Source: Afipia sp. (GTDB taxonomy: Bacteria; Pseudomonadota; Alphaproteobacteria; Rhizobiales; Xanthobacteraceae). From it: a stretch of 64,000 nt of DNA. Shown in pieces: positions 28,179 through 39,638 of this stretch (position 1 is its first letter; every line of letters begins with the position of its first letter). The notes beneath the pieces are model-generated. The model made no database searches and was not told where the DNA came from. It saw only the letters and a list, made by a program, of their open reading frames with translations. A program made the translations under genes and the position numbers. Where the stretch lies: NCBI GenBank assembly GCA_016201045.1, contig JACQDM010000010.1, positions 186,001-250,000 on the forward strand, written 5' to 3'.

Positions 28179-30232
28179 TGCTGACCTCCGAGACCGAACA
28201 TGAACCACGTGATGAGACCTGCAACGCCGATCAGCATCGCGAACGCATAGTGATAGAGATAGCCGCTCTGCAGCTTGACGACGTTGCGCGTCACATCCAG
28301 TACGCGCGCGGACACGCCATCAGGCCCGAAGCCGTCGATGACGAAGCCGTCGCCCTTCTTCCACAGAAAGCGCCCAAACCATTTCGTCGGGCGCACGAAG
28401 ATGAAGTCGTAAAGCCCGTCGAAATACCATTTGTTGAGCAGGAATTTATAAAGTCCCTGATGCTGGTTCGCGAGTTCGACGGGAATATAGGGCCTGCGGA
28501 TGTAGAATAGCCACGACACCAGAAATCCGACGATCATCATCAGCGTCGGCGTAAACGCGATCATCGCCGGAATGTGGTGCATCTCCTCGATGACATGCGG
28601 ATTCTGTTTCAGCGACTCGCGGAAGAATTCCTCGACGCCGTGACCGGCGAACAGTTCCTTGAACGGGAAGCCTGCGAGAATCGAGCCGGCCGCCAGCACA
28701 TAAAGCGGGATCATCATCGTCCACGGGCTTTCATGTGCCGCTTCGTAGTGATGCCTGTCGTGCGGCTCGCCGTGGAACGTCTTGAAAATCAACCGCCACG
28801 AATAGAACGAGGTGAGTCCCGCCGCGATCACGGTCGACAGAAAACCGTAAAGCGCGAATGGATTATGCGCGACGAAAGCGGATTCGATGATCGCGTCTTT
28901 CGAGAAGTAACCGGCGGTCAGCGGGAAGCCCGTCAGCGCCAGCGTGCCGATCACCATCGTGACGTAAGTGAACGGAATGCGATCCTTCAACCCGCCCATG
29001 TTGCGGATGTCCTGCTCGTGATACATCGCGTAGATCACAGAGCCTGCGCCGAGGAACAGAAGCGCCTTGAAGAAGGCGTGCGTGAAGAGATGGAACATGC
29101 CGACCGAATAGGCCCCCGCTCCCATCGCCACGAACATGTAGCCAAGCTGCGAACAGGTCGAATACGCGACGATGCGCTTGATGTCGTTTTGCACGAGGCC
29201 GACGGTCGCGGCGAAGAACGCCGTGGTTGCGCCCACCAGCATCACGAACGCCTGCGCTGTCGGCGCTAATTCAAACAGCGGCGATAGCCGCGCAACCATG
29301 AAGACGCCGGCGGTGACCATGGTTGCTGCGTGAATCAACGCCGACACCGGCGTCGGACCTTCCATCGCGTCCGGCAACCATGTGTGCAGCAGGAACTGCG
29401 CGGATTTACCCATCGCGCCCATGAACAGCAGCAGGCACGTCAGCGTCAGCGCATCGATATCCCAGCGGAAGAAATGGATGGTCTTGCCGACGAGGCCTGG
29501 CGCACTGCCGAAAATGGTCTCGAAATCGGTCGAGCCGACCAGCATGAAGATCGCGAAGATACCGAGCGCGAAGCCGAAATCGCCGACGCGATTGACGACG
29601 AACGCCTTGATCGCGGCGGCGTTCGCGGACGGCTTGTAGAACCAGAAACCGATCAGAAGATAGCTCGCGAGGCCCACGCCTTCCCAGCCGAAGAACAGCT
29701 GCACGAGATTGTCCGCCGTCACCAGCATCAGCATCGCAAACGTAAACAGCGACAGATACGCCATGAAGCGCGGACGGCTCGGATCTTCGTGCATGTAGCC
29801 GATGGAATACAGATGCACGAGCGACGACACGGTCGTTACGACGACGAGCATCACGGCGGTGAGCGTATCGACGCGAAGCGCCCAGTTAACGACCAAATCG
29901 CCGGAGCCGATCCATGTGAAAAGCTGCACGCGCGCGTCGTGATGGAGGAATCCCACATCGACCAGCGTGACCCATGACAGCGCCGCCGCGATCAGCAGAA
30001 ACGCCGTCGTGATGATTTCGGCGATACGCGATCCCGCAGCCGGCGGCTCTACGGGGCCGTGATCGTCATGGCCGTGCGCGTCGCTTGAATGCGTGTCGTG
30101 CGCCGCATGAGCGTGGTAGTGACCATGCTCCATCTCGTCGCCGCTAGGGTTGCGTTGATGCGCACCGTAAAGCGTGACCGCGCCCGCGATGAGCGCGCCG
30201 ATCAGGGGCAGAAATACGATAGCTTGAATCAT
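28175..30232 (-). CDS. nuoL: NADH-quinone oxidoreductase subunit L, with a histidine-rich loop
   Basis: Distal antiporter-like subunit of complex I, which carries the long lateral helix. 685 residues; pump motifs [36 protein letters not shown] and [12 protein letters not shown] are all present. Unusual is a His-rich hydrophilic loop at about residues 25-58, between the first and second membrane helices, with ten histidines ([12 protein letters not shown], then DAHGHDDHG). nuoK ends 7 bases upstream, and its end overlaps nuoM. Confidence 0.97.
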   Translation of the reverse strand: MIQAIVFLPLIGALIAGAVTLYGAHQRNPSGDEMEHGHYHAHAAHDTHSSDAHGHDDHGPVEPPAAGSRIAEIITTAFLLIAAALSWVTLVDVGFLHHDARVQLFTWIGSGDLVVNWALRVDTLTAVMLVVVTTVSSLVHLYSIGYMHEDPSRPRFMAYLSLFTFAMLMLVTADNLVQLFFGWEGVGLASYLLIGFWFYKPSANAAAIKAFVVNRVGDFGFALGIFAIFMLVGSTDFETIFGSAPGLVGKTIHFFRWDIDALTLTCLLLFMGAMGKSAQFLLHTWLPDAMEGPTPVSALIHAATMVTAGVFMVARLSPLFELAPTAQAFVMLVGATTAFFAATVGLVQNDIKRIVAYSTCSQLGYMFVAMGAGAYSVGMFHLFTHAFFKALLFLGAGSVIYAMYHEQDIRNMGGLKDRIPFTYVTMVIGTLALTGFPLTAGYFSKDAIIESAFVAHNPFALYGFLSTVIAAGLTSFYSWRLIFKTFHGEPHDRHHYEAAHESPWTMMIPLYVLAAGSILAGFPFKELFAGHGVEEFFRESLKQNPHVIEEMHHIPAMIAFTPTLMMIVGFLVSWLFYIRRPYIPVELANQHQGLYKFLLNKWYFDGLYDFIFVRPTKWFGRFLWKKGDGFVIDGFGPDGVSARVLDVTRNVVKLQSGYLYHYAFAMLIGVAGLITWFMFGLGGQQ

Positions 30233-30239
30233 TGCCCCG

Positions 30240-30548
30240 TCAGCCCTTCATCAGATTGATGTCTTCGACCGCGATCGAACCCCGGTTGCGGAAGAACACG
30301 ACCAGCACCGCAAGGCCGATGGCGGCTTCGGCAGCCGCGACCGTCAGCACCAGCAGCGCGAACACTTGTCCTACGATGTCGCCGAGGAACGCCGAGAACG
30401 CGACGAGATTAATGTTCACCGCCAGCAGAATGAGTTCGATCGACATCAGGATGACGATGACGTTCTTGCGGTTGAGGAAGATGCCCAGAATGCCGATTGT
30501 GAACAGGATCGCAGCGACGGCGAGATAATGTCCGAGACCGATCGTCAT
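30240..30548 (-). CDS. nuoK: NADH-quinone oxidoreductase subunit K
   Basis: Small membrane-arm subunit with three helices. 102 residues from the ATG at 30548 ([19 protein letters not shown]), which overlaps the nuoJ stop as ATGA. The conserved membrane glutamates are visible in [14 protein letters not shown] and [13 protein letters not shown], the proton-path residues of the family. Confidence 0.97.
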   Translation of the reverse strand: MTIGLGHYLAVAAILFTIGILGIFLNRKNVIVILMSIELILLAVNINLVAFSAFLGDIVGQVFALLVLTVAAAEAAIGLAVLVVFFRNRGSIAVEDINLMKG

Positions 30549-31183
30549 CGCACCCACTCCTTCGCGTCCGAATCCTGCAATCCCTGTCCCGACGGCACCT
30601 TGCGAACGTCCATCGCCATCTCCTTGGTGCGCGCGTTCTGAACCGGAATGCTCTGCCGCTTCACGCTCGGCTTGTGCCGCAGCGTCAGAACGATGGCGCC
30701 GATCATCGCGACCAGAAGCACCATCCCTGCCAACTGGAAGTAATGGATGTATTTCGTATAGAGCACGAGGCCGAGGGCTTCGGTGTTGCTGATGTTGCCG
30801 GGGATCGGCGATGTGATCGCCTTGGTGACGGCCGGATTCATCACATATCCGCCGGCCACCAGCAGCAATTCGGCAAGAAACACCGCGCCGATCAGGATGC
30901 CGACGGGCAGATAATCGATAAAGCCTTGGCGCAATTCCGCGAAGTCCACGTCGAGCATCATGATGACAAACAAAAACAGCACCGCGACCGCGCCAACATA
31001 GACGACGATCAGGATCATCGCGAGAAATTCAGCGCCCAGCAGCATAAACAGTCCCGACGCATTGACGAAGGCAAGAATGAGAAACAGCACCGAATGTACG
31101 GGATTGCGCGAGGTGACGACCATGACGGCCGACGCCACGCAGATGCTGGCGAAGAGATAGAAGAAAAGCGCGGGCGCGGTCAT
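30545..31183 (-). CDS. nuoJ: NADH-quinone oxidoreductase subunit J
   Basis: Membrane-arm subunit of complex I. 212 residues with five predicted helices. The conserved third helix with the pi-bulge region is seen as [20 protein letters not shown]. The C-terminal ~45 residues are hydrophilic and extend beyond the last helix. nuoI ends 9 bases upstream; its stop overlaps nuoK. Confidence 0.96.
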   Translation of the reverse strand: MTAPALFFYLFASICVASAVMVVTSRNPVHSVLFLILAFVNASGLFMLLGAEFLAMILIVVYVGAVAVLFLFVIMMLDVDFAELRQGFIDYLPVGILIGAVFLAELLLVAGGYVMNPAVTKAITSPIPGNISNTEALGLVLYTKYIHYFQLAGMVLLVAMIGAIVLTLRHKPSVKRQSIPVQNARTKEMAMDVRKVPSGQGLQDSDAKEWVR

Positions 31184-31192
31184 GCGTTCATC

Positions 31193-31681
31193 TCACCGAT
31201 ACGGCGCGTCGAGTTCGATGCTTTTGGCAATCTCGCGCTCCCAGCGGTCCCCATTGGCGAGCAATTTCGCCTTGTCGTAGTAAAGCTCCTCGCGCGTTTC
31301 CGTCGCGAATTCGAAATTCGGTCCCTCGACGATGGCGTCGACCGGGCACGCTTCCTGACACAGGCCGCAATAGATGCACTTCACCATATCGATGTCGTAG
31401 CGCACGGTGCGGCGCGTGCCGTCGTTACGGCGCGGACCGGCTTCGATGGTGATGGCCTGCGCCGGACAGATCGCTTCGCACAGCTTGCAGGCGATGCAGC
31501 GCTCCTCGCCGTTCGGATAGCGGCGCAGCGCGTGCTCTCCACGGAAGCGCGGCGAGATCGGCCCCTTCTCGAACGGATAGTTCAGCGTCGGCTTCGGCTT
31601 GAAGAAATAGCGCATGGCGAGAAAGAACGCCGAGACGAACTCCCGCAGCAGCAGCGAATTGACGGTGGATGCTACGCCCAT
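31193..31681 (-). CDS. nuoI: NADH-quinone oxidoreductase subunit I
   Basis: Ferredoxin-like subunit of the peripheral arm that carries clusters N6a and N6b. 162 residues from the ATG at 31681 (product [16 protein letters not shown] 6 bases upstream). Both [4Fe-4S] motifs are intact: [12 protein letters not shown] (about 61-72) and [12 protein letters not shown] (about 100-111). nuoH ends 7 bases upstream. Confidence 0.97.
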   Translation of the reverse strand: MGVASTVNSLLLREFVSAFFLAMRYFFKPKPTLNYPFEKGPISPRFRGEHALRRYPNGEERCIACKLCEAICPAQAITIEAGPRRNDGTRRTVRYDIDMVKCIYCGLCQEACPVDAIVEGPNFEFATETREELYYDKAKLLANGDRWEREIAKSIELDAPYR

Positions 31682-31688
31682 GAAATCC

Positions 31689-32759
31689 TCACTTTGGAGC
31701 AAGCCCCCCGAACTGCAGAACGGCGGCGACGACGAACACCATCGCCAGCGACAACGGCAGAAACACTTTCCAGCCCAGACGCATCAGCTGATCGTAGCGG
31801 TAACGCGGCACGATCGCCTTCGCCATCGCGAACAGGAAGAACATGAAGAACAGCTTGAGCAGGAACCAGATCACACCCGGCACCCAGGTGAACGGCGCGA
31901 AATCGAACGGCGGCAGCCAGCCGCCCATGAACAGAATCGCGCCCATCGCGCACATCGTCGTGATGGCGCAATACTCGCCTAGCATAAACAGTAGATACGG
32001 CGTCGAGCCGTATTCCGTCATGAAGCCGGCGACGAGTTCGGATTCCGCCTCGACCAAATCGAACGGCGGGCGGTTTGTTTCCGCGAGCGCCGACACATAA
32101 AAGACGACGAACATCGGCAGCAGCGGCAACCAGTACCAGTTCAGGAATGTCAGCTTCGGCAGCCCGATCAGGCTCGCAAGCCCGCGCGTATGCTGCGCTT
32201 CGACAACCGCCGTCAGATTCAGCGAGCCGACGCACAAGAGCACCGTGATGATGACGAAGCCGATGGAGACTTCGTAGGACACCATCTGCGCGGCGGAGCG
32301 CAACGCGGCTAAGAACGGATATTTCGAATTCGACGACCAGCCGGCCATGATGATGCCGTAGATCGACAATGAAGAGATCGCGAAGATGTAAAGAATGCCG
32401 ACGTTGATGTCGGAGATCACCCAGTTGAGGTTGACCGGGATCACCGCCCACGCCGCGAGCGCGAGGATACAAGAAACGAGCGGGGCTAAAAGGAACACAC
32501 CCTTGTTGGCGCCGGACGGTATCGTCGGCTCCTTGAGCACGAACTTCAGAAGATCGGCAAAGGACTGCAGCAAGCCCCACGGCCCGACAACGTTCGGGCC
32601 GCGGCGGATCTGCACCGCCGCCCAGATCTTGCGATCCGCCAGAATGATGTACGCGATGCCGATCAGCAAAATGACAAGCAGCAGCACACTTTGAGCGACC
32701 ACAATAATGAGCGGCCACAATGTGCCGGTCCAAAGATCGCTCGCGAAGAACTCGGCCAT
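31689..32759 (-). CDS. nuoH: NADH-quinone oxidoreductase subunit H
   Basis: Membrane subunit that forms the quinone chamber at the junction with the peripheral arm. 356 residues, eight or nine helices. Family blocks: [38 protein letters not shown] with GFMTEYG (the charged quinone-site loop), and [20 protein letters not shown] near the C-terminus. nuoG ends 7 bases upstream. Confidence 0.97.
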   Translation of the reverse strand: MAEFFASDLWTGTLWPLIIVVAQSVLLLVILLIGIAYIILADRKIWAAVQIRRGPNVVGPWGLLQSFADLLKFVLKEPTIPSGANKGVFLLAPLVSCILALAAWAVIPVNLNWVISDINVGILYIFAISSLSIYGIIMAGWSSNSKYPFLAALRSAAQMVSYEVSIGFVIITVLLCVGSLNLTAVVEAQHTRGLASLIGLPKLTFLNWYWLPLLPMFVVFYVSALAETNRPPFDLVEAESELVAGFMTEYGSTPYLLFMLGEYCAITTMCAMGAILFMGGWLPPFDFAPFTWVPGVIWFLLKLFFMFFLFAMAKAIVPRYRYDQLMRLGWKVFLPLSLAMVFVVAAVLQFGGLAPK

Positions 32760-32766
32760 CGTCGCC

Positions 32767-34842
32767 CTACTCCGCCGCGTTCAGAATTTGACCAGATGCC
32801 AGCCGCGAACATTCGGCCATCACGGCCGACGCGCGCGCAATCGGGTTGGTCAGATAGAAATCGTTGATCGGCGATTTGAACGCCGACCTGTCGAGCATGC
32901 CGCCTTGCTTCGCCAGCGCTGTCAGTGCCGACGCATCGCCGGGTTCAATCTGATCGACGCGCATCAGATGCGGCACGGCCTTGAAAATAGCCTGACGCAA
33001 TTGCGCCTGCGAGTCATACGGCAGCTTCTTGCCCAATGCCTCGGACAGGGCCCGCAGGATCGCCCAGTCTTCACGCGCATCGCCGGGCGGGAAATTCGCC
33101 CGATCTGCAATTTGCACGCGGCCTTCGGTGTTGACGTAGATACCGGATTTTTCCGTGTAGGCAGCGCCCGGCAGAACAACATCGGCGCGATGCGCGCCGC
33201 GGTCGCCATGCGTTCCGATATAGACGACGAACGTGCCGTCCGGATATTTCACTTCGTCCGCGCCCAGCGAAAACAGAACGTCCAGCGTGCCGAACGCCGT
33301 CATCTGCTGCGCGGTCATACCGCCCTCGCCCGGCGCAAATCCGATATCGAGCGCGCCGACGCGCGAGGCCGCGTTGTGCAGAACACCGAATCCGTTCCAG
33401 CCGTCCTTGATCGCGCCGGTGTCGGCGGCGAGTTTGGCAGCGGCAGCAAGCGCAGCTGCGCCATCCTGACGCGAGAGCGCGCCTGTGCCCACAAGCACAA
33501 TCGGGTTCTTGGCGTTCTTCAAAACATCGGCGAACGAATGCTTGCCGACCATGAGATCGGTCAGCGTATCGGTACCGCCGCCGAGGTGCTCGTAGCCGTA
33601 AGTCAGGTCGGCCTTCTCGCCGATAACACCGATCTTCAGAGCGCCGGTGCGCCAGCGTTTGCGGATACGCGCATTGAGAACCGAGGCTTCCTTGCGCGGA
33701 TTGGAGCCGACAATCAAAAGCGCGTCGGCCTGTTCGATGCCCGCGATGGTCGGATTGAAGATGTAGGACGCGCGGCCAGCTTTTGGATCGAGTGCGGCGC
33801 TATCCTGCGTCGCGATGTTCACCGAGCTGAACTTGGTCATCAGTTCCTTGAGCGCGAACATTTCCTCGACCGTTGCGAGATCGCCCGCGATTGCGCCGAT
33901 GCGTTTGCCGTCAATGCGGTTCAGTTTCGCGCCAATCGCCGCGAACGCTTCGTTCCATGTCGCCGGGCGCAGCTTGCCACCCTCGCGAATGAATGGGCGA
34001 TCGAGCCGTTGCGTGCGCAGACCGTCGGCGATGTGGCGGGTCTTGTCGGAAATCCATTCCTCGTTCACCGCCTCGTTGATGCGCGGCAGAATGCGCATCA
34101 CTTCGCGGCCGCGCGTATCGATGCGAATCGCAGAGCCGACCGCATCCATCACGTCGATGGATTGCGTCTTCTGCAACTCCCACGGACGTGCCGCAAACGC
34201 ATAAGGCTTCGATGTCAGCGCGCCCACGGGACAGATATCGACGAGATTGCCCTGCAGTTCGGACGTCAGCGCACTCTCTAAGTAGGTCGTGATCTCGACA
34301 TCCTCGCCGCGTCCCGTCAGGCCCATCTCAGGCACACCGCAGACTTCCGCCGCGAAGCGGACGCAGCGCGTGCACTGGATGCATCGGTTCATGGAGGTCT
34401 TGACGAGAGCGCCAAGATACTTGTCTTCGACCGCACGCTTGTTTTCCGCAAAGCGCGACGTATCGACGCCGTAGCCCATCGCCTGATCCTGCAGATCGCA
34501 CTCGCCGCCCTGATCGCAGATCGGGCAATCGAGCGGATGGTTGATCAGCAGGAATTCCATCACGCCTTCGCGCGCCTTCTTCACCATCGGCGTCTTGGTC
34601 TTCACCGAAGGCAATTCGCCGTTCGGACCGGGACGGCAATCGCGCACGTTCCATGCGCAGCTTGCGACCGGCTTCGGCGAGCCTGCGACCTCGACGAGAC
34701 ACATGCGGCAGTTGCCGGCAATCGACAGACGCTCGTGATAACAGAAGCGCGGAATTTCCGCCCCCGCCGCCTCACACGCCTGAAGCAGCGTGTATTCCGC
34801 CGGCAGGTCGAACTCTTTTCCGTCGATGAGAATCTTGGTCAT
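32767..34842 (-). CDS. nuoG: NADH-quinone oxidoreductase subunit G
   Basis: Largest peripheral-arm subunit. 691 residues. The N-terminal [2Fe-2S] ferredoxin domain is present (CRMCLVEV near residue 46), then the His-ligated cluster block [21 protein letters not shown] and the [4Fe-4S] segment [19 protein letters not shown] molybdopterin-like domain without cofactor (about 220-691) follows. Everything is in frame and complete. It follows a non-canonical 162-residue gene by 4 bases. Confidence 0.97.
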   Translation of the reverse strand: MTKILIDGKEFDLPAEYTLLQACEAAGAEIPRFCYHERLSIAGNCRMCLVEVAGSPKPVASCAWNVRDCRPGPNGELPSVKTKTPMVKKAREGVMEFLLINHPLDCPICDQGGECDLQDQAMGYGVDTSRFAENKRAVEDKYLGALVKTSMNRCIQCTRCVRFAAEVCGVPEMGLTGRGEDVEITTYLESALTSELQGNLVDICPVGALTSKPYAFAARPWELQKTQSIDVMDAVGSAIRIDTRGREVMRILPRINEAVNEEWISDKTRHIADGLRTQRLDRPFIREGGKLRPATWNEAFAAIGAKLNRIDGKRIGAIAGDLATVEEMFALKELMTKFSSVNIATQDSAALDPKAGRASYIFNPTIAGIEQADALLIVGSNPRKEASVLNARIRKRWRTGALKIGVIGEKADLTYGYEHLGGGTDTLTDLMVGKHSFADVLKNAKNPIVLVGTGALSRQDGAAALAAAAKLAADTGAIKDGWNGFGVLHNAASRVGALDIGFAPGEGGMTAQQMTAFGTLDVLFSLGADEVKYPDGTFVVYIGTHGDRGAHRADVVLPGAAYTEKSGIYVNTEGRVQIADRANFPPGDAREDWAILRALSEALGKKLPYDSQAQLRQAIFKAVPHLMRVDQIEPGDASALTALAKQGGMLDRSAFKSPINDFYLTNPIARASAVMAECSRLASGQILNAAE

Positions 34843-34846
34843 CGGT

Positions 34847-35335
34847 TCAGGACTTTCTCGACCGGCAATCCGGCGCGACCACGCCGGCTTGCGTCATCGA
34901 CGTTTTGATCCATTGCAGCGTGTCGTTGGCATAGGTCGCCAGATAGGTCGGGTCGGCAGCGTTCTTGTCGCAAAGAAACGGCAGATGCGCCTTCAGATCG
35001 TGATCGCATGACGCCTGCCATTCGCGCTTGTCCCTGAACGCGGCGATGGCTTCCTCGCAGGAATAGAGAAAGTAAGAGACGAAGCTCTCGTACTGCACCT
35101 GCGCGTTCTTCGAACTCTTCTTGATTGCGTCGTAGTCCGGCGCGGAGAACTGCGGATTCTTGAACGCCAGATCCGTGTAGCCGAGATAAACCTGACGCGC
35201 GCCCGCCTCGCGGCTGTTGGAGCGGATTTCGTTGATCTGAAACAGAACGGCGATGAATCCGAGCAGCGCGACGCTCGCCTGCGCCATCTGCGCGAGCGTT
35301 CCGAATTTCTGCCAGAATGCGACCGGACGCGCCAT
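34847..35335 (-). CDS. Uncharacterised 162-residue membrane-anchored protein inserted between nuoF and nuoG
   Basis: I do not recognise the family. One membrane helix near residues 14-34 (MAQASVALLGFIAVLFQINE) is followed by a soluble, mostly helical domain with four cysteines (CEEAI, SCDHD, LCDK, DCRSRKS at the end). Gaps of 6 bases to nuoF and 4 bases to nuoG show it is translated as an operon member, in the same base composition as its neighbours. Possible roles are a complex I accessory or assembly protein, or a passenger; nothing in the sequence decides. It is not one of the 14 standard nuo subunits. Confidence 0.8.
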   Translation of the reverse strand: MARPVAFWQKFGTLAQMAQASVALLGFIAVLFQINEIRSNSREAGARQVYLGYTDLAFKNPQFSAPDYDAIKKSSKNAQVQYESFVSYFLYSCEEAIAAFRDKREWQASCDHDLKAHLPFLCDKNAADPTYLATYANDTLQWIKTSMTQAGVVAPDCRSRKS

Positions 35336-35341
35336 GATGCA

Positions 35342-36667
35342 TCACTCCGCCGCAACCATGTTGACCGGATCGCGCACGCCGATGTCGTCGATATCCGCTT
35401 TGCGAGAATAGTCGTCGATGCGTGCTTCGATCTCGTGCCGGAAATGCGCGATCAGACCTTGAATAGGCCACGCTGCGGCGTCGCCGAGCGCACAAATCGT
35501 GTGACCTTCGATCTGCTTGGTGACTTCAAGCAGCATGTCAATTTCGCGCTTATGGGCGCGGCCTTCGGCCATGCGCGTCAGCACACGCCACATCCAGCCG
35601 GTGCCTTCGCGGCACGGCGTACACTGGCCGCAGCTTTCGTGCTTGTAGAAATAGGAGATGCGCGCAATCGCGCGGACGATGTCGGTCGACTTGTCCATCA
35701 CGATGACGGCGGCGGTGCCCAAACCTGACTTGAGTTTCGACAACGAGTCGAAATCCATCGGCGTGTCGATGATCTGCTCAGCCGGCACCATACGCACCGA
35801 CGAGCCGCCGGGGATCACGGCTTTCAGATTATCCCAGCCGCCGCGGATGCCGCCGCAATGCTTCTCGATCAACTCGCGGAACGGAATGCCCATCGCCTCT
35901 TCGACGTTGCAAGGCTTCTCGACGTGACCGGAAATGCAAAACAGCTTGGTGCCGACATTGTTCGGCCGTCCGATGCCCGCAAACCACGACGCGCCACGGC
36001 GCAGAATGTCGGGTGCGACCGCAATCGATTCGACGTTGTTGACGGTCGTGGGGCAACCATAAAGACCGACGTTCGCGGGGAACGGCGGCTTCAGACGCGG
36101 CTGGCCTTTCTTGCCTTCGAGGCTTTCGAGCAGCGCTGTTTCCTCGCCGCAAATGTAAGCGCCCGCGCCGTGATGCACGTAGAGATCGAAATCCCAGCCG
36201 TTGACATTGCCCTTGCCGATCAGCTTGGCCTCATAGGCCTGATCGATAGCGGCCTGCAGATGCTCGCGTTCGCGGATGAATTCGCCGCGCACATATATAT
36301 AGCCAACGTGAGCGCCCATCGCGCAGCCCGCGATCAGGCAGCCCTCGACCAGCAGATGCGGGTCGTGCCGCATGATCTCGCGGTCCTTACAGGTGCCGGG
36401 TTCGGACTCGTCGGCGTTGACGACCAGATAACTCGGGCGGCCGTCCGCATTGTCCTTCGGCATGAACGACCATTTGAGGCCGGTCGGGAATCCCGCGCCG
36501 CCACGGCCGCGCAAGCCGGATGTCTTCATTTCCGAGACGATCCAGTCGCGGCCCTTGTCGATGATCGCCTTCGTGCCGTCCCACGCGCCGCGCGCGCACG
36601 CGCCCTTCAAGCCCCAGTCCTCGAGGCCGTAGAGATTGCGGAAGATGCGGTCCTTGTCGGCGAGCAT
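35342..36667 (-). CDS. nuoF: NADH-quinone oxidoreductase subunit F
   Basis: NADH- and FMN-binding subunit where electrons enter complex I. 441 residues. FMN/NADH motifs: [16 protein letters not shown] (about 51-66), [33 protein letters not shown]. The N3 [4Fe-4S] ligands are in [13 protein letters not shown] plus a later Cys ([12 protein letters not shown]). Complete. It is preceded by a 59-codon mini-gene whose stop lies 5 bases upstream. Confidence 0.97.
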   Translation of the reverse strand: MLADKDRIFRNLYGLEDWGLKGACARGAWDGTKAIIDKGRDWIVSEMKTSGLRGRGGAGFPTGLKWSFMPKDNADGRPSYLVVNADESEPGTCKDREIMRHDPHLLVEGCLIAGCAMGAHVGYIYVRGEFIREREHLQAAIDQAYEAKLIGKGNVNGWDFDLYVHHGAGAYICGEETALLESLEGKKGQPRLKPPFPANVGLYGCPTTVNNVESIAVAPDILRRGASWFAGIGRPNNVGTKLFCISGHVEKPCNVEEAMGIPFRELIEKHCGGIRGGWDNLKAVIPGGSSVRMVPAEQIIDTPMDFDSLSKLKSGLGTAAVIVMDKSTDIVRAIARISYFYKHESCGQCTPCREGTGWMWRVLTRMAEGRAHKREIDMLLEVTKQIEGHTICALGDAAAWPIQGLIAHFRHEIEARIDDYSRKADIDDIGVRDPVNMVAAE

Positions 36668-36672
36668 GATCG

Positions 36673-36852
36673 TTATTGTCCCGAACGCTTCGATTGCTGA
36701 TAAGCGAGACCCGCGGCCATGGTGCCAAAACCGATGGCCCAGAACACGGCAGACTGCAGTTCGGTTTTGAGGATGTAGTAGTTCAGAAAAAAGATGAAGA
36801 TGGCCGCACAGGCCGCGTGAAACGCCATGTGCTTGAGAAGCTCGAAGCTCAT
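36673..36852 (-). CDS. 59-residue membrane peptide between nuoE and nuoF
   Basis: A small gene starting at an ATG that overlaps the nuoE stop (ATGA) and ending 5 bases before nuoF. The product begins [20 protein letters not shown] and continues [20 protein letters not shown], then [19 protein letters not shown]. Two hydrophobic segments (about 9-27 and 33-51) are joined by a short polar turn, with a basic C-terminal tail. No family recognised. Tight coupling on both sides makes expression with complex I very likely; function unknown. Confidence 0.75.
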   Translation of the reverse strand: MSFELLKHMAFHAACAAIFIFFLNYYILKTELQSAVFWAIGFGTMAAGLAYQQSKRSGQ

Positions 36853-37463
36853 GCCTTCTCTCCTTTCAGCGTGGTCGGCCCACCGATCGGCGCGGAAAAT
36901 TGGCGACCGTTCTGCGGGCCCGGCTTCGGCGGATTGCCCGATGCAAAACCGTCGAGCACCTTATTGAATGTGTCCGGTGTCAAGTCTTCGTAGGTATCGC
37001 TCCAGATCTGAACCATCGGTGCGTTCACGCAGGTGCCGGCGCATTCGACTTCTTCCCACGAGAAGTTGCCGTCGCCGGAAAGATGAAATTGATCGTGATG
37101 GATGCGATGCTTGCAGATGTCGATCAGATCATTCGCCCCGCGCAGCATGCACGGCGTCGTGCCGCAGACCTGCACATGCGCTTTCTTGCCGACCGGCTGA
37201 AGCTGGAACATCGTGTAGAAGGTCGCGATCTCAAGTACGCGGATATAGGCCATGCCGAGCAGATCAGCGACCGCGCGGATGGCTGCTTCCGAGACCCAGC
37301 CTTGATGTTGCTCTTGCACGCGCCACAAAATCGGGATCACCGCCGACTGCTGGCGGCCCGGCGGATACTTCTCGATCTGCGCCTTCGCCCACTTCAGATT
37401 CTCCGCGCTGAACGTAAAGCTCGCGGGCTGCAATTCCTTCGGCGCTAGACGGCGGACGGACAT
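36849..37463 (-). CDS. nuoE: NADH-quinone oxidoreductase subunit E
   Basis: Thioredoxin-like [2Fe-2S] subunit (cluster N1a) that works with NuoF. 204 residues starting [20 protein letters not shown]. The four Cys ligands are seen as [12 protein letters not shown] and, later, [11 protein letters not shown]. The ~40-residue Pro/Gly-rich C-terminal tail ([13 protein letters not shown]) is common in alphaproteobacterial NuoE. It follows the FkbM-type gene by 10 bases. Confidence 0.96.
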   Translation of the reverse strand: MSVRRLAPKELQPASFTFSAENLKWAKAQIEKYPPGRQQSAVIPILWRVQEQHQGWVSEAAIRAVADLLGMAYIRVLEIATFYTMFQLQPVGKKAHVQVCGTTPCMLRGANDLIDICKHRIHHDQFHLSGDGNFSWEEVECAGTCVNAPMVQIWSDTYEDLTPDTFNKVLDGFASGNPPKPGPQNGRQFSAPIGGPTTLKGEKA

Positions 37464-37473
37464 CTTTATTCTC

Positions 37474-38442
37474 TTACTGCGTCATGGCGCGTCGGGCCGC
37501 GCCGGAATTCAAACCATAGATGCGCGCTTCCCAGAACGCGCTTGAGGTGCCGAACACATTATACCCGACATGCGACATGGTCTTGATGCGGTCGAGGATC
37601 GCGATGTCGTTGACCGGCTCGAAACGGTCGGCCACCGGATCGTGAATAATCGCCTTCATCGGCGTCTGTTCGACGATGTAGCGCGTCACGGCATGCGTCG
37701 GATCGTTGCCGTGCTCCTCGCAGATGAAAACCGTATCGGTCTGCGCGAGACGCTTGCCGCCCTTCATCGCTTCGATCTCGACGCCTTCGACATCGAGCTT
37801 GATGAGGTATTTGCCTTCGGCTGCGACCTTACCGTTACCGATCAAATCGTCGAGCGCGATCACGTCGACTTCTTCGCCGCCGGCCTCAGGTGCGCCGGCA
37901 ATCGAGAACTGTTCGTGCTTGGTGCCAGAGAGACGGGCCTTGCCGCGCGCCGATCCGATGGCCGCCTTGATCGGCTCATAGCGATTGCCGTTGATCTTTG
38001 CGTTGTGAGCAAGCCGCGGAAAATTCAGCGACGACGGCTCGATGGCGATGGCCTTGTGCCCGCCGAAGCGTTTGCTCGACACCATGACGGACCAATAACC
38101 GTAATTGGCGCCGCAATCGAGCAGCGTGTAGTCGATGTCCTTCGAGTCCAGCAGCAGCAGTTCGAGTTCGTCTTCGTACAGGAATGTGCGGTTGAGCAAT
38201 TTGCTCCAGTAGCCATCGCCGTAGGGAAACGAAAACGCGGCGTCGTCGCTGAGCATCACATTTATGTCCCGCGACGGAAGCAGCATTTTAAGGGTATTGG
38301 CGGCAGCGGCGTAACCGCGATGTCCGATCAATGCGCCGACCTTGGACCCTGCGGTGAGCGCAAGTCCGATCCCGTATTCCCACGGGTTCGCGCCGGTCAT
38401 TGCGCCGGTCACGCGGTCGAAGATGATCGGCGCCTGCGCCAT
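37474..38442 (-). CDS. FkbM-family SAM-dependent methyltransferase inserted between nuoD and nuoE
   Basis: 322 residues from the ATG at 38442, which shares one base with the nuoD stop (TGATG). A Rossmann SAM-binding motif is seen ([14 protein letters not shown], about 105-118), followed by the acidic end of strand 2 ([10 protein letters not shown]). The family's C-terminal block [18 protein letters not shown] is at about 212-229. FkbM enzymes are usually O-methyltransferases of polyketides, sugars or lipids, but no such pathway is nearby. Methylation of a complex I subunit or of a quinone-related substrate is possible from context only. No signal peptide; cytoplasmic. Confidence 0.85.
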   Translation of the reverse strand: MAQAPIIFDRVTGAMTGANPWEYGIGLALTAGSKVGALIGHRGYAAAANTLKMLLPSRDINVMLSDDAAFSFPYGDGYWSKLLNRTFLYEDELELLLLDSKDIDYTLLDCGANYGYWSVMVSSKRFGGHKAIAIEPSSLNFPRLAHNAKINGNRYEPIKAAIGSARGKARLSGTKHEQFSIAGAPEAGGEEVDVIALDDLIGNGKVAAEGKYLIKLDVEGVEIEAMKGGKRLAQTDTVFICEEHGNDPTHAVTRYIVEQTPMKAIIHDPVADRFEPVNDIAILDRIKTMSHVGYNVFGTSSAFWEARIYGLNSGAARRAMTQ

Positions 38443-39638
38443 CACCGATCCACCTCGCCGAACACGATGTCCAATGAGCCGAGAATGGCCGACACGTCCG
38501 CAAGCAGATGGCCCTTGCACATGAAGTCCATCGCCTGCAAATGTGCGAAGCCCGGCGCGCGGATCTTGCACTTGTATGGTTTGTTGGTGCCGTCTGCGAC
38601 GAGATAAACACCGAACTCGCCCTTCGGCGCTTCGACGGCGGCGTAAACTTCGCCGGCCGGAACGTGAACGCCTTCGGTATAGAGCTTGAAGTGATGGATC
38701 AGCGCTTCCATCGAACGCTTCATCTCGCCACGGCGCGGTGGGGTGATCTTGTTGTCTTCCACGACAACAGGTCCCTGCCCGTCCGGCGCGCGGAGCTTCT
38801 CGATGCACTGCTTCATGATGCGAACCGACTGGCGCATTTCCTCGACGCGGATGCAGTAGCGGTCGTAGCAGTCGCCGTTCTTGCCGATCGGAATATCGAA
38901 GTCCATTTCGGCGTAGCACTCGTAGGGCTGCGCCTTGCGCAGATCCCAAGCCGCACCCGAACCGCGCACCATGACGCCGGAGAAGCCCCACTTCCACGCA
39001 TCTTCCAGCGAGATCACACCGATATCGACATTGCGCTGCTTGAAGATGCGGTTGCCGGTCAAAAGCGTTTCGAGATCGTCCACGACCTTGATGAAGGGAT
39101 CGCACCAGGCATCGATGTCGTCGATGAGTTGCTTCGGCAAATCCTGATGCACGCCGCCGATGCGAAAGAACGCCGCGTGCATGCGCGAGCCGGATGCGCG
39201 CTCGTAGAACACCATGAGCTTTTCGCGTTCCTCGAAACCCCACAGCGGCGGCGTCAGCGCGCCGACATCCATCGCCTGCGTGGTGACGTTGAGAAGATGC
39301 GAGAGGATGCGGCCGATCTCGCAATAAAGTACGCGGATCAGTTGTCCACGCCGCGGCACTTCGATGCCGAGCAGCTTCTCCGCGGCGAGACAGAAAGCGT
39401 GCTCCTGATTCATTGGAGCCACGTAATCGAGCCGATCGAAATACGGGATCGCCTGCAGGTAGGTTTTCTGTTCGATCAGCTTTTCGGTGCCGCGATGAAG
39501 CAGACCGATGTGCGGATCGACGCGCGCGACAACTTCGCCGTCGAGTTCGAGCACAAGACGCAACACGCCGTGCGCCGCCGGATGCTGCGGTCCGAAATTG
39601 ATTGTGAAATTGCGCATGCCGGGCTGTTCGTTCATCAC
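38442..39638 (-). CDS. nuoD: NADH-quinone oxidoreductase subunit D
   Basis: 49-kDa-type subunit that lines the quinone site. 398 residues; starts [20 protein letters not shown], with the conserved [12 protein letters not shown] (quinone-site His) and the [16 protein letters not shown] segment. It ends [12 protein letters not shown], the standard terminus next to NuoB. The ATG overlaps the nuoC stop (ATGA), and its own stop overlaps the FkbM gene. Confidence 0.97.
   Translation of the reverse strand: MMNEQPGMRNFTINFGPQHPAAHGVLRLVLELDGEVVARVDPHIGLLHRGTEKLIEQKTYLQAIPYFDRLDYVAPMNQEHAFCLAAEKLLGIEVPRRGQLIRVLYCEIGRILSHLLNVTTQAMDVGALTPPLWGFEEREKLMVFYERASGSRMHAAFFRIGGVHQDLPKQLIDDIDAWCDPFIKVVDDLETLLTGNRIFKQRNVDIGVISLEDAWKWGFSGVMVRGSGAAWDLRKAQPYECYAEMDFDIPIGKNGDCYDRYCIRVEEMRQSVRIMKQCIEKLRAPDGQGPVVVEDNKITPPRRGEMKRSMEALIHHFKLYTEGVHVPAGEVYAAVEAPKGEFGVYLVADGTNKPYKCKIRAPGFAHLQAMDFMCKGHLLADVSAILGSLDIVFGEVDR

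Noticed and set aside
26208-28184. A 658-codon plus-strand frame antisense to nuoM/nuoN
   Set aside because: Antisense shadow with Arg/His/Glu-rich, low-complexity product and no ribosome-binding site.
28179-28208. Upstream starts for nuoM
   Set aside because: The ATG at 28178 overlaps the nuoL stop (ATGA) and gives the normal NuoM N-terminus; upstream codons lie inside nuoL.
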